Program-made: the position numbers and the translations under genes
The notes under the pieces: generated by a model
The model's database searches: none
Told to the model about the DNA's origin: nothing
The model's input: only the letters and a program-made list of their open reading frames with translations
From: Lachnospiraceae bacterium
GTDB lineage: Bacteria > Bacillota > Clostridia > Lachnospirales > Lachnospiraceae
Direction of reading: 5' to 3'
DNA: 34,861 nt
Assembly (NCBI GenBank): GCA_017480195.1
Contig: JAFVBE010000045.1
Location: 1 to 34,861 of the forward strand
Shown: positions 8,337-17,248 of the stretch, one piece after another
Position numbering within the stretch: position 1 is the first letter of the stretch
Layout of the letters: every line of letters begins with the position of its first letter

Positions 8337-9923
8337 TTATAGTAACGGGGATATAAGCCTTAACACACTCTGTCCGAATTTTTTTAGTGTTTTTGTACTA
8401 TTAATATACTCTAATGTAATCTCTTCACATTTTAAAAGCGTATCATTAAAATCTTCCTTTATATCATCTATGACACTTGATTCATACATCCACACGCCAC
8501 ATTCAAAATGCAGATAAAGACTTCTGAAATCAAAATTCACCGTACCTACAGTTGCGACCTTATCATCTACAATAACCGTCTTGGCATGTACAAAGCCGGG
8601 TGTGTACTGATATATCTTCACACCGCCTTTAACAAGCGCCCCATAGTTTGCCTGTGTGACCATATAAACCATCTTCTTATCAGGTATACCGGGCGTAATT
8701 ATCCTTACATCTATTCCGTTTTTTGCCGCAAGCGTCAGTGCGGTAATCATTTCATTATCTATTATAAGATATGGTGTCATAATATAGACATAGTGCTTTG
8801 CCTTATTAATCATATTAAGGTATATATTCTCACCAACTATCTCATCATCCACAGGGGTGTCTCCATAAGGCTGAATATATCCATCCGTCTCGTACTTTCT
8901 GTCACAATACTTGTCTACGACATATGTCGAATAATCCTCTTCCTCATCAGTAAGCATACGCCAAGTCTGCAGGAACATAAGAGTAAGATTCCATACCGCA
9001 TCCCCTTTAAGCATTATACCGGTGTCCTTCCAATGTCCGTAGCGGTCAACCTTATTTACATATTCATCCGCCAGATTGATACCGCCTGTAAAGCCTATAT
9101 ACCCATCTATAACGGTTATCTTCCTGTGGTCGCGGTTATTCTGTCTTAGGTTCACAACAGGCGCCACCTGATTGAACGCAGCAACCCGTATACCATATCT
9201 ATTCATATCCTTTATGAACTTTGAGGGCATTCCCATACCAGAGCCGAAGTCATCATATATTATCCTTACATCTACACCGTCCTCAACCTTTTTCTTTAGA
9301 ACCTCCAATACCTCATCCCACATCTGTCCCTCTTTTATGATGAAGTACTCCATAAATATATAATGCTTCGCATTGTTTAATTCTTCTATTAATGCATCAA
9401 AATTAATTTCACCAAGCGGAAAATATCTGACCTCGGTATTCTTATATACCGGATATCCCGCCGTCTTGGATATATAATAGACTTGTGCTGCTGCTGATTT
9501 ACTTAATTCTTTTATCTCTTCGTAATATCCGCTGTCATCAGGCATATATTGAAATGTGTCCAGATGATTTTTAAGTGCCTTTTTTATGAACTTTATTCTC
9601 GTCCTGTTACCTGCAAGAAGCACATACATTGCTCCCCCGACAAGCGGCACAGATAAAACCAGCACAACCCATGCAAGCTTATATGCGGGATTTACATCCT
9701 TATTGACTATATAGAGAACCACAAATGCTGATAGTAATAGCGCTGATGTCTCCCAATATAAGACATATTCCTGCATAACTCCGTATACAATCAGCAGGAA
9801 TAATATCTGAATTATCATCAAAGCGACATACAGAAAAAGCTTAGTGAAGAATATCCAACGATTCTTATCCTTATGAATCTTTCTATGTCTTATATTCTTA
9901 TTGTCTACAGATAAGCTCTCCAT
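8337..9923 (-). CDS. cls: cardiolipin synthase (phospholipase D family)
   Basis: Condenses two phosphatidylglycerols into cardiolipin and glycerol at the membrane. The 528-residue protein has N-terminal membrane segments (about 28-50, 58-74 and 82-103) and two PLD domains. The HKD motifs are complete: H266-x-K268-x4-D273 in DHRKITVID and H446-x-K448-x4-D453 in HAKTVIVDD. Length and topology match bacterial ClsA/Cls. The ribosome site is a modest GGCGGG about 8 bases before the ATG. It lies immediately upstream of tetR and probably shares a transcript, which suggests the region responds to envelope-active compounds. Confidence 0.93.
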   Translation of the reverse strand: MESLSVDNKNIRHRKIHKDKNRWIFFTKLFLYVALMIIQILFLLIVYGVMQEYVLYWETSALLLSAFVVLYIVNKDVNPAYKLAWVVLVLSVPLVGGAMYVLLAGNRTRIKFIKKALKNHLDTFQYMPDDSGYYEEIKELSKSAAAQVYYISKTAGYPVYKNTEVRYFPLGEINFDALIEELNNAKHYIFMEYFIIKEGQMWDEVLEVLKKKVEDGVDVRIIYDDFGSGMGMPSKFIKDMNRYGIRVAAFNQVAPVVNLRQNNRDHRKITVIDGYIGFTGGINLADEYVNKVDRYGHWKDTGIMLKGDAVWNLTLMFLQTWRMLTDEEEDYSTYVVDKYCDRKYETDGYIQPYGDTPVDDEIVGENIYLNMINKAKHYVYIMTPYLIIDNEMITALTLAAKNGIDVRIITPGIPDKKMVYMVTQANYGALVKGGVKIYQYTPGFVHAKTVIVDDKVATVGTVNFDFRSLYLHFECGVWMYESSVIDDIKEDFNDTLLKCEEITLEYINSTKTLKKFGQSVLRLISPLL

Positions 9924-9966
9924 ACTATTACCCGCCTGATATCCGTTATGATAATATATGCCTTAA

Positions 9967-10830
9967 TTATGAAGTCCATCTGCATGAAGCACCGCAAGGC
10001 AGGACAAGTCCGCTCTCTCTGACAGGTAGTCCAATCTCATCAGACACGACACTTCCGCCATGACCTTTCATAACCGTATTAGAAACCATATATGTAAGTA
10101 CAGATGGAGCAAGTCCGGTCGTATACGAATTAATCAGGAAGAATAACGCATCATCAGCAAGAAGCTTTGTCGTAAGCTCAATAAAGGAATATATCTTATC
10201 CTCTAATTTCCATATTTCCCCTTTTGGTCCTCTTCCATACGATGGCGGGTCCATAATTATTCCGTCGTATTTATTGCCACGCCTTATCTCACGCTCTACG
10301 AACTTAACACAATCGTCCACAAGCCACCTGATTGGTGCAGCTTCAAGTCCTGATGATACTGCATTTTCCTTCGCCCATGTCACCATACCCTTAGAAGCAT
10401 CCACATGAGTAACCTTTGCGCCTGCTTTAGCTGCTGCTATCGTAGCACCGCCGGTATATGCAAATAAATTCAAGACCTTTATCTCTTCCTTATCGGACTT
10501 TCTTATTATATCGCTGAACCAGTCCCAGTTGACCGCCTGCTCAGGAAATAGTCCTGTATGCTTAAACGAAAACGGCTTAAGGTTAAAGGTAAGCTCCTTA
10601 TATTTTATGCTCCATTGCTTAGGCAGATTCATAAACTCCCATTCTCCGCCACCGCTTTTACTTCTATGATAATGTCCGTTTAATTTTTTCCAATAAGGAT
10701 TATCCTTAGGAGTGTTCCAAAGCACCTGTGGATCAGGTCGAAGCAATATGTACTTTCCCCATCGCTCAAGCTTCTCGCCATCGGAGCAGTCTATTATCTC
10801 ATAATCCTTCCAATCATCTGCAAGCCACAT
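9967..10830 (-). CDS. class I SAM-dependent methyltransferase (RlmI/RlmK-like)
   Basis: The product of about 287 residues is a Rossmann-fold methyltransferase of the COG1092 type, which methylate 23S rRNA. Motif I reads NLFAYTGGATIAAAKAGA and motif IV reads DPPSYGRGP. The N-terminal part resembles the PUA-less short form of this family. The frame extends 19 codons upstream, but GGGAG lies 7 bases before the ATG at 10830 and the extension runs into a long palindrome, so 10830 is the better start. The exact rRNA target is unknown. Confidence 0.85.
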   Translation of the reverse strand: MWLADDWKDYEIIDCSDGEKLERWGKYILLRPDPQVLWNTPKDNPYWKKLNGHYHRSKSGGGEWEFMNLPKQWSIKYKELTFNLKPFSFKHTGLFPEQAVNWDWFSDIIRKSDKEEIKVLNLFAYTGGATIAAAKAGAKVTHVDASKGMVTWAKENAVSSGLEAAPIRWLVDDCVKFVEREIRRGNKYDGIIMDPPSYGRGPKGEIWKLEDKIYSFIELTTKLLADDALFFLINSYTTGLAPSVLTYMVSNTVMKGHGGSVVSDEIGLPVRESGLVLPCGASCRWTS

Positions 10831-10853
10831 ATTTTTTCTCCCAGCTTTTCTAC

Positions 10854-11041
10854 GGCTTGAGATAGAAGATAAATACATCGCAGGCACGCTCTCGCTAAGA
10901 TTCGCACGCAGCGGTACTAACTTCTTTAATCCTTGAGCATCATATTAACTCACTTCGCTCGTTATATGATGCTCCGGTCTTAAATCAGTAAGTACCGGCG
11001 GCTCATATTACCTGCTTATGCATTCATCTTCTATCTCAGCC
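10854..11041. repeat. 188-bp imperfect palindrome between methyltransferase and citrate synthase genes
   Basis: The outer arms ggct(t)gagatagaagat (10854-10870) and atcttctatctcagcc (11026-11041) are inverted. Pairing continues with gaps to a strong inner hairpin of GAGCATCATAT (10935-10945) and ATATGATGCTC (10964-10974) with an 11-base loop. On the minus strand the loop region reads gagcgaagtgagtt, 12 of 14 bases like the centre of the element at 2489-2720. It ends about 11 bases before the ribosome site of the methyltransferase gene, so it may shape that mRNA leader. Confidence 0.7.
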
Positions 11042-11088
11042 TGCTATAATCTATGGTGTAATCCAACAATGTTTATATTATATACCTT

Positions 11089-12453
11089 TTACCTCTTCTC
11101 GATTGGTATATATTCTCTGTGAGTTCCTACATATTTGTATGCAGGGCGGATTATCTTGCCCTTGTTGACAAGTTCTTCGAGGCGGTGAGCCGACCAGCCG
11201 GAGATTCTCGCTATGGCGAACATAGGCGTGAAGAGCTCGATAGGGATTCTTAGCATCGAGTATACGAAGCCACTATAGAAGTCCACATTTGCACATACTG
11301 ACTTCTGAGTGTTCCTATTGTCAGTTATGAGCTTCTTGGCTAATCCTTCAACTCTCTCATAGAGGGCATATTCCTTCTCCGTGCCCTTCTCCTCTGATAG
11401 CTGCTTAGCATAACCCTTAAGTATTACCGCTCTTGGGTCCGATTCACTGTATACCGCATGTCCCATACCGTATATGAGTCCCGAATTATCAAATGCTTTT
11501 TTATCTAATATGGCCTGAAGATATGAAGATAATTCATCTTCGCTCTCCCAGTCCTTGACATTTTGTTTTAAATCAGCAAACATCTGTTGTACCTTAAGAT
11601 TGGCACCGCCGTGTCTTGGTCCCTTGAGTGAACCAAGTGCAGCAGATATGGTTGAGTATGTATCCGTACCTGATGATGTAAGTACATGTGTGGTAAATGT
11701 CGAGTTATTACCACCGCCATGCTCGGCATGCAATATAAGACAGACATCCAAAACTTTCGCTTCTAATTGTGTGTACTTTCCGTCTGTTCTTATGAGTCTT
11801 AAGATATTTTCCGCCGTTGACCGGTTACGCTTCGGTCTGTGTATCATAAGACTCTTGTCCATATGATAATGTCTGTATGCCTGATAACCATATGCTGCAA
11901 TAACCGGGAATTGAGCTATAAGCTTAAGGGATTGAATAAGTACATTTTTGATACTTATATCATTTGCCAGCTCATCATAAGCATAGAGCGACTGAACACA
12001 CTTCTGAAGTACATTCATCATATCCTTGCTTGGAGATTTCATAATTACATCTCTGTTAAATGCTTCCGGCAACGCCCTTAAATCAGCCAGAACATTTACA
12101 AAGCAGTCAAGCTCATCCTTATCAGGAAGATGTCCGAATAAAAGAAGATATGTAGTCTCTTCGAATCCGTAGAGACTGTCATTTAATCCTGATACGATAT
12201 TCTTGACCTCATATCCCTGATAGTAAAGCTCACCCGGTATAGGAATTCTCTCCTCTCCCTTAAAGCCCACTACATCTGAAATCTCTGTAAGACCGGTCAG
12301 GACACCGCGTCCGTCTGCATCTCTTAATCCTCTTTTGACATTATATTTTTTATATAAGTCAACATCTATCTTGCCGGATTCATTGCATATCTCAACATAC
12401 TCGTCAAGTATTTTATTAAAATAAACCAACTCAGAATTAGTCATATCTGCCAT
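11089..12453 (-). CDS. gltA: citrate synthase
   Basis: Condenses oxaloacetate and acetyl-CoA to citrate; here probably part of an incomplete TCA route to 2-oxoglutarate and glutamate. The 454-residue protein carries the family signature around LHAEHGGGNNSTFTTH, the segment LGSLKGPRHGGANLKV, and the active-site block YGMGHAVYSESDPR. It is somewhat longer than the usual 370-430 residues because of an N-terminal extension. GGGAG lies 8 bases before the ATG. It appears to be a single-gene unit. A 2-methylcitrate synthase role is possible, but no prp genes are nearby. Confidence 0.92.
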   Translation of the reverse strand: MADMTNSELVYFNKILDEYVEICNESGKIDVDLYKKYNVKRGLRDADGRGVLTGLTEISDVVGFKGEERIPIPGELYYQGYEVKNIVSGLNDSLYGFEETTYLLLFGHLPDKDELDCFVNVLADLRALPEAFNRDVIMKSPSKDMMNVLQKCVQSLYAYDELANDISIKNVLIQSLKLIAQFPVIAAYGYQAYRHYHMDKSLMIHRPKRNRSTAENILRLIRTDGKYTQLEAKVLDVCLILHAEHGGGNNSTFTTHVLTSSGTDTYSTISAALGSLKGPRHGGANLKVQQMFADLKQNVKDWESEDELSSYLQAILDKKAFDNSGLIYGMGHAVYSESDPRAVILKGYAKQLSEEKGTEKEYALYERVEGLAKKLITDNRNTQKSVCANVDFYSGFVYSMLRIPIELFTPMFAIARISGWSAHRLEELVNKGKIIRPAYKYVGTHREYIPIEKR

Positions 12454-12601
12454 ATTTTCATCTCCCTTTTATAAAACTCAAATATTTTATATAGCTACAT
12501 CTCATATAATTATATATACCATAATAAATTAAGCCAGGCAAGCGTCGAAGCACTTATCAGGCGTGCCAATTGATAACGACCACTTATGCGGTGGTTAAAG
12601 C

Positions 12602-13192
12602 TTATATCTCTATGATATATTTTTCAAAGGCATTTATTACTTTTGTGTCATGATAAGAAGACTCCCTCTTAAAGTCCCTGCCGTAATTTATATGCACATG
12701 TCCATGCGCATATACCTTCGGCTTTTGTTCGTCTAATATATCAAGGAATACCTTAAATCCCGTATGTGGTAAATCCTCGCTGTCATTTAGATGATATGCC
12801 GGAGAATGTGCAATAAATATATCCACGCCGCCTGCTTTCTTGATTTTTCTCTTAAGCTTCCTGTACCTTTTTTCCATCTGACTCTCGGTGTATTGATATG
12901 CTCCGAAATTATAACACATACTTCCGCCTAAACCCATTATCCTTACTCCGTCATGTATATAGATATCATCATCAATACATATGCAGCCATCCGGCGGTGT
13001 CTCATCATAGCAATGGTCATGATTTCCATGTACATATAGGATAGGCACCTTTGCAAAGGTGGCAAAAAATGAAAGATATTGCGGCGCCAAATCCCCACAG
13101 GATATAATCAAATCTATACCATCTAATTTACTTTTCTCAAAAAAATCCCAATAATACTTAGACTCCTCATCTGCCAGTAATAAAATCCTCAT
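12602..13192 (-). CDS. calcineurin-like metallophosphoesterase
   Basis: The 196-residue cytoplasmic protein has most metal-binding motifs of the calcineurin-like fold: CGDLAPQY, GNHDH, an HSPAYH block and GHVHINYG. The first motif is degenerate, reading ADEES where DxH is usual. Substrates of the family range from phosphodiesters to nucleotides and cannot be assigned here. Its ATG lies two bases after the stop of the ParB/BMP fusion gene, and its ribosome site (GAGGAG) is inside the last codons of that gene, so translation is probably coupled and the two products are likely linked in function. Confidence 0.85.
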   Translation of the reverse strand: MRILLLADEESKYYWDFFEKSKLDGIDLIISCGDLAPQYLSFFATFAKVPILYVHGNHDHCYDETPPDGCICIDDDIYIHDGVRIMGLGGSMCYNFGAYQYTESQMEKRYRKLKRKIKKAGGVDIFIAHSPAYHLNDSEDLPHTGFKVFLDILDEQKPKVYAHGHVHINYGRDFKRESSYHDTKVINAFEKYIIEI

Positions 13193-13194
13193 AC

Positions 13195-15198
13195 CTACTC
13201 CTCGTTATCCCCCGTATCTTCGTCTGTCCTTACATCTGCTGCCTCGCCTGCACTCTCGGCTTGCACTGTGTCGGAAATATCCTCTGTCTGTCCTACACCC
13301 TTAAGCTCAACTATCGGCTTGGCATCATCCTTCAGCTCGTCAATAACAGGAATTTCCCCGACGATATTTTCCACCAGCCAGTTCATCTTCATTATGTCCT
13401 CAGGCAGCATATGCTCCTTCTTCTCATTTCTTATTCCACCGGTCTGATCCTTAATTACATCATCAAATGGGAAGAATTCATTATCTATCATAAGATTTTT
13501 AATAAGCTTGACAAGTCTCAGTGTTCCCTTAGGAATTTTATCCGAGTATATAAGATCTACAACTCCTGCAGATAATCCCCACCAATAATTTACTGCCTTG
13601 TTGTCTTCCTTTTCATCCTCCTTTAATTTGCCCTTAAGTACGGTATCTATAAGCTTCTCATAGAATACTCCCCACTGATATACCGGCATAGCAATATTAA
13701 AGGTTTTCTCATCCTCTATACTGTACAGTCCGAATCTTCTGCCCGAAGCATTCGGAGTTATCATAACCTGATCGGATATATAATTAATGTCACGTCTTCT
13801 AAAATTCTCTATCGCAGCCTCTCTCGATACGCCCTTAAGTGTCGTCCACTCAAGATAAACCTTTGCATTAGGATTAACCATAGCCGCACCAAGTGCAAAT
13901 GCATTGATATTAGCAGTCATACCAAGTATAGGATAATCCGCCAGATAACCGATTTTATCATTCGTCGTAAGTGCACCTGCCAGCATTCCGGCTAAGAATT
14001 TTACCTCATAAAGCCTTGCATAATATGTACTAATCAGCTTATGCGAGGTATTAAGCGAACAGTTAAGTATAACGACATCGGGATTATTTACGGCAGCCTT
14101 AAGACTCGCACTTACCTGTCTTGAGGAGGTGGTAAAAATAATCTTAACTCCCATCATTATGAGGTCTTCTATGGCAGTAATTATATCCTCCTCTGAATTA
14201 AGGTCATGTACCTTAAGAGTCTTAATCCTATCCGAGCAATGCTCCTCAAGATAAAGTCTTCCCAACTCGTGAGAATATAACCAATCGGATTTTTCGGGAT
14301 CCTTATCATACACAAATGCAACCTTAATCTGTTTCGGTGCAAAGCTCTTAAAATAGCTCGCTATACTCTTTTTACTTAAGTCAGGCGGATCTAACTTAAG
14401 ATTAATCTCCCTGCCTGATGACTCGATAAGATATTCCTCCCACATCTTATCAATCTTCTCTTTCATAACTGCGGATGTCCATGTTTTCACATTTTCGTAA
14501 CCATATATATCTATGAAAAGCAGGAAAGCATCGCCTGTCGTTATAGGTAATTTATCTCCGCCTCTGTTCTTCAAAGCAACACTAAAATTATGATTAGCCG
14601 AGCCAAAGTCCTTCTTCTGCTCCTCTGTCCATTCCGCATCAGGATTATCCGAGGTAAGCTCAAGAAGCCTCTTGAAAAAACCCTCCTGAGAAAACCATAT
14701 ATAATTCACATCCGTAAGCTTATAAAAATCTAAGAATTCATAGTAGATTTTAATCTCCTGATCATCCGTAAGCTTCGGAATCTTCCTTGTAACCTGTGCA
14801 GGTATATTTACCGCATCAAAATATTTTAATACGGATACTCTCTTGTTACCCTCTATAACATAGAATTTGTTCAGGTATTCATAAGCCTTAATCGGCTCTC
14901 TGATTCCCTCTTCAATCTGGCTGTCACAAAGAGTTGACCACTTAGAGCCAAACTCCGTCTTATAATCAAGTATAGGCATAAAATTATTAGCAAAAGCAAA
15001 TGTCCTTCCGGCATTGCTGGTACCTACTACGCTATCAAGTGGTATCTGAACCAAACCGAGACTTACCTCACTTTGTATATCCACATCCTTAAGTATCTCA
15101 TCAAGAACCGGAAGGTATGCATTTTCTCCTTTTGAAATAGCACTCTTAAAAGCCTTAAGACCTGCTTTCTGTGCCTTCTCATATTCTACATATGACAT
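13195..15198 (-). CDS. ParB-like / BMP (PnrA-like) ligand-binding fusion protein
   Basis: The 667-residue product has no signal peptide or lipobox, so it should be cytoplasmic. Residues about 45-135 resemble a ParB/sulfiredoxin-type domain, with VIEGNKRVSVLKYFD (114-128) resembling the nucleotide-binding G-x-R-R region. Residues about 290-580 resemble the BMP/PnrA periplasmic-binding fold used for purine nucleosides, with GVKIIFTTS, LAGMLAGALTTNDKIGYLAD and an NAFALGAAMVNP block. The tail (from about 630) is acidic and low-complexity. The start at 15198 has GGAAAGGAG 5 bases upstream; the frame reaches 15225 without such a site. A nucleoside-sensing role is inference only. Confidence 0.72.
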   Translation of the reverse strand: MSYVEYEKAQKAGLKAFKSAISKGENAYLPVLDEILKDVDIQSEVSLGLVQIPLDSVVGTSNAGRTFAFANNFMPILDYKTEFGSKWSTLCDSQIEEGIREPIKAYEYLNKFYVIEGNKRVSVLKYFDAVNIPAQVTRKIPKLTDDQEIKIYYEFLDFYKLTDVNYIWFSQEGFFKRLLELTSDNPDAEWTEEQKKDFGSANHNFSVALKNRGGDKLPITTGDAFLLFIDIYGYENVKTWTSAVMKEKIDKMWEEYLIESSGREINLKLDPPDLSKKSIASYFKSFAPKQIKVAFVYDKDPEKSDWLYSHELGRLYLEEHCSDRIKTLKVHDLNSEEDIITAIEDLIMMGVKIIFTTSSRQVSASLKAAVNNPDVVILNCSLNTSHKLISTYYARLYEVKFLAGMLAGALTTNDKIGYLADYPILGMTANINAFALGAAMVNPNAKVYLEWTTLKGVSREAAIENFRRRDINYISDQVMITPNASGRRFGLYSIEDEKTFNIAMPVYQWGVFYEKLIDTVLKGKLKEDEKEDNKAVNYWWGLSAGVVDLIYSDKIPKGTLRLVKLIKNLMIDNEFFPFDDVIKDQTGGIRNEKKEHMLPEDIMKMNWLVENIVGEIPVIDELKDDAKPIVELKGVGQTEDISDTVQAESAGEAADVRTDEDTGDNEE

Positions 15199-15396
15199 AA
15201 AAACTCCTTTCCCCGTAGGAAGCAAATCAATCTATAAAAATATCATCTATATTCTCACATTATTATACATCCAGCCTATCGGCTCAATGTGCTTTAACTT
15301 TATGTCGATGTCTGCATGCGTACATCGCTGCAAAGCTCATTATAGCATAAGCAGTCAAATATCGAAAGTGTCAGATTATACAAAAAAGGCAGTAAA

Positions 15397-15431
15397 AAAC
15401 GGCACTTTGTCTACAAAGCAAAGTGCCGTTT
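15397..15431 (-). terminator. terminator of the AraC-family gene
   Basis: A perfect 13-bp stem, AAACGGCACTTTG (15397-15409) with CAAAGTGCCGTTT (15419-15431), is followed on the minus strand by TTTACTGCC and a second T run. It lies 9 bases after the stop codon at 15441. Confidence 0.88.
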
Positions 15432-15440
15432 AAGCTCATA

Positions 15441-16295
15441 TTATTTCTCTTTTACAGGTATCCATACCTCTGTATAATATTCGGGATCCTGCGTTCCAAG
15501 CTTATAATCCATAGGGTTGCTGTAATACTCTATATTATATCCCTCTGCTATCTCATAATTGCTTGCAGGCAGCCATTCCGAGAATATCCTTCTGTTTACC
15601 TCCTGTAGAGGAAGCGGCATCGGACCCTTACACGGAAATACCGCCCATGTATGAGCCTTTATCTCATGCACATCTAAGTTCTTCTCCTCTGCCTGCCCTG
15701 CCACATAGTCATCAGCAATCATATATTTGAACTTATTGCCTGCCATCTCCTCATCAAAGCAGACTCCATACATACCAAGCACAAGTCTTTCATTAACACG
15801 CACAAATACCTCATCCCAGAATTTCGGAATGTCAATATTGGCATTTTCATAGGAAAAATCCTTAGACACTCCCATCACCTTAAATGCCTTTTTTTCTTCA
15901 AGCCTATAATCCATCGTACTACCTCCATATAATGTTAATTCAATATGCAGTGGTGCAAATGCTTTAATCGTAGCACCACCATATCTTGCATCAGTTGGCG
16001 TACTTCCATGAAATCTTGTAAATGCCTTCGTAAAGCTGTCCGGCGAATCATAGCCATATTTTAATGCAAGGTCAATCACCTTAATATCAGAAGAAAGCAG
16101 TTCATTTCCTGCAAGTGATAATCTCCTCATACGAATATATTCACCGACAGTATATCCGCACAGTATAGAAAAGCCCTTCTGGAAATAAAACGCGGACACA
16201 TTTACCTCCTTGGCTATCCTGCCTACCGTCAGCTCCTCAGTGATATTCTCCTCGATGTAATTAATGGCATCTTCTATGATTTTCGCCCAGTTCAT
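15441..16295 (-). CDS. AraC-family regulator with GyrI-like effector domain
   Basis: The 284-residue protein has an N-terminal AraC DNA-binding domain (two helix-turn-helix units, about 8-105, including LTVGRIAKEVNVSAFYFQKG and LALKYGYDSPDSFTKAF). Its C-terminal GyrI-like small-molecule-binding domain (about 125-284) ends in the typical YYTEVWIPVK. This arrangement is like Rob/SoxS-type and BmrR-like multidrug regulators, where the C-terminal domain binds amphipathic ligands. GGAGG lies 7 bases before the ATG. No obvious target gene is adjacent. Autoregulation is possible. Confidence 0.88.
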   Translation of the reverse strand: MNWAKIIEDAINYIEENITEELTVGRIAKEVNVSAFYFQKGFSILCGYTVGEYIRMRRLSLAGNELLSSDIKVIDLALKYGYDSPDSFTKAFTRFHGSTPTDARYGGATIKAFAPLHIELTLYGGSTMDYRLEEKKAFKVMGVSKDFSYENANIDIPKFWDEVFVRVNERLVLGMYGVCFDEEMAGNKFKYMIADDYVAGQAEEKNLDVHEIKAHTWAVFPCKGPMPLPLQEVNRRIFSEWLPASNYEIAEGYNIEYYSNPMDYKLGTQDPEYYTEVWIPVKEK

Positions 16296-16387
16296 ACCTG
16301 TACCTCCAACTTGATTATGGACTTAGGATATAATATTTTGAAATATATTTCCCGACAAATTGTGTTTTGTTTTGTCAGGAGATAGAA

Positions 16388-16437
16388 ATTATATATAAGT
16401 AGATTCGAGCCACTGCTGGAATTAGCGGAGGCTCGAA
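16388..16437. repeat. hairpin repeat, copy 1
   Basis: This 50-base unit contains a stem of TTCGAGCC and GGCTCGAA (16404-16437) around a loop with ctggaattagcgga. It resembles 17671-17720 at roughly 85 to 90 per cent identity in the same orientation. The two copies bracket the hypothetical gene, the Xre gene and the nuclease gene. On the minus strand it could act as a terminator for the hypothetical gene, although no T run follows. Confidence 0.65.
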
Positions 16438-16446
16438 GTGTTCTTA

Positions 16447-16749
16447 TCAGCTTAAATCATATGTTGTATATCCATATTCATTAATCTTTAACTGTACTTC
16501 TGTAAATTTCATTTCATTAGTGCTTTTAAACATACCTGTTTTATCAAATACAACTCTTGTCGGTTTATTCTTTGTAAAAAATTCGATATAAGGTGGATTA
16601 GCTGTGATATCTCTGAATGCAATACATTTATCGCTTTTTAATCGACTATTAATACATTCTGAAAATACAATTTTGTATCCATCCTTAAATATTATCCCAT
16701 TATTGTCTATTATTTTTATATCATAATAACTTTTTGCAATATATTCCAT
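16447..16749 (-). CDS. small hypothetical protein
   Basis: I do not recognise this 100-residue product. It is soluble, with no membrane segment and a mixed beta-rich pattern (IVFSECINSR, YIEFFTKNKP, TRVVFDKTGMF), and one cysteine. An upstream in-frame TTG (16767) exists, but the ATG at 16749 has AGGA about 9 bases before it. It is divergent from the Xre/nuclease pair across a 198-base spacer and is on the same repeat-bracketed segment, so it may belong to the same island. Confidence 0.6.
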   Translation of the reverse strand: MEYIAKSYYDIKIIDNNGIIFKDGYKIVFSECINSRLKSDKCIAFRDITANPPYIEFFTKNKPTRVVFDKTGMFKSTNEMKFTEVQLKINEYGYTTYDLS

Positions 16750-16878
16750 AATTGTAATTCCTATCAATAATCCATCAAATACCCATCAACTAAAATTGCG
16801 ATAGCCAAATTTCCTAAATACATCGTTTATTATATATCTTTAACTCCGATCACACAACAAATTTGCTTAAAATAAATA

Positions 16879-16907
16879 TTGACACATTATCTATATCTAT
16901 ATATAAT
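16879..16907 (+). promoter_or_regulatory. consensus promoter of the Xre/nuclease operon
   Basis: TTGACA (16879-16884), a 17-base spacer and TATAAT (16902-16907) form a full-consensus sigma-A promoter. Its -10 box overlaps a 22-bp palindrome, as expected for tight autorepression. Confidence 0.85.
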
Positions 16908-16926
16908 ATTCCTTAAAAGGAATATT
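16905..16926 (+). promoter_or_regulatory. palindromic operator of the Xre regulator
   Basis: AATATTCCTT, AA, AAGGAATATT is a perfect 10-bp-arm palindrome that covers the end of the -10 box and the expected start site (about 16914). It is a probable binding site for the Xre protein encoded 21 bases downstream. Confidence 0.72.
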
Positions 16927-16947
16927 GTGAATATCAAGGAGTAAAAT

Positions 16948-17214
16948 ATGCGAACATCCGAATCACTTTTTTTAAAAAATAACGAAGAATTAGTAATCAA
17001 TACTGAAACAATAGAATTAGAAGAGCAAATCCGCCGTCTTCTTGTATATACAAGATTATCATGCAATATGACTCAAAAGCAGCTTTCAGAAAAATCCGGT
17101 ATACGACAGTCAAATATAAGTCGTATTGAATGCGGTAGCTGCACACCTACACTTGAAACACTAAAAGAACTTGCGTCAGCTATGGACAAACAAATTAAAA
17201 TAGAATTTATATAA
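16948..17214 (+). CDS. Xre-family helix-turn-helix protein, antitoxin candidate
   Basis: The 88-residue DNA-binding protein has a Cro/C1-type helix-turn-helix at about 27-82 (LLVYTRLSCNMTQKQLSEKS, then GIRQSNISRIECGSCTPTLE) and a short N-terminal extension. AAGGAG lies 6 bases before the ATG. It is the first gene of a two-gene operon with a PD-(D/E)XK-like nuclease 34 bases downstream, behind a consensus promoter overlapped by a palindrome. Small Xre proteins in that setting are commonly antitoxins that bind the toxin and repress the operon. The antitoxin role is inferred from context. Confidence 0.85.
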   Translation: MRTSESLFLKNNEELVINTETIELEEQIRRLLVYTRLSCNMTQKQLSEKSGIRQSNISRIECGSCTPTLETLKELASAMDKQIKIEFI

Positions 17215-17248
17215 TCAAAGCTATTAAACATACTTAGGTAGGTACATT

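Noticed and set aside
8137-9149. Plus-strand open frames opposite tetR and cls, including one of 213 codons
   Set aside because: They are antisense shadows of well-supported genes, lack ribosome sites and have implausible protein composition.
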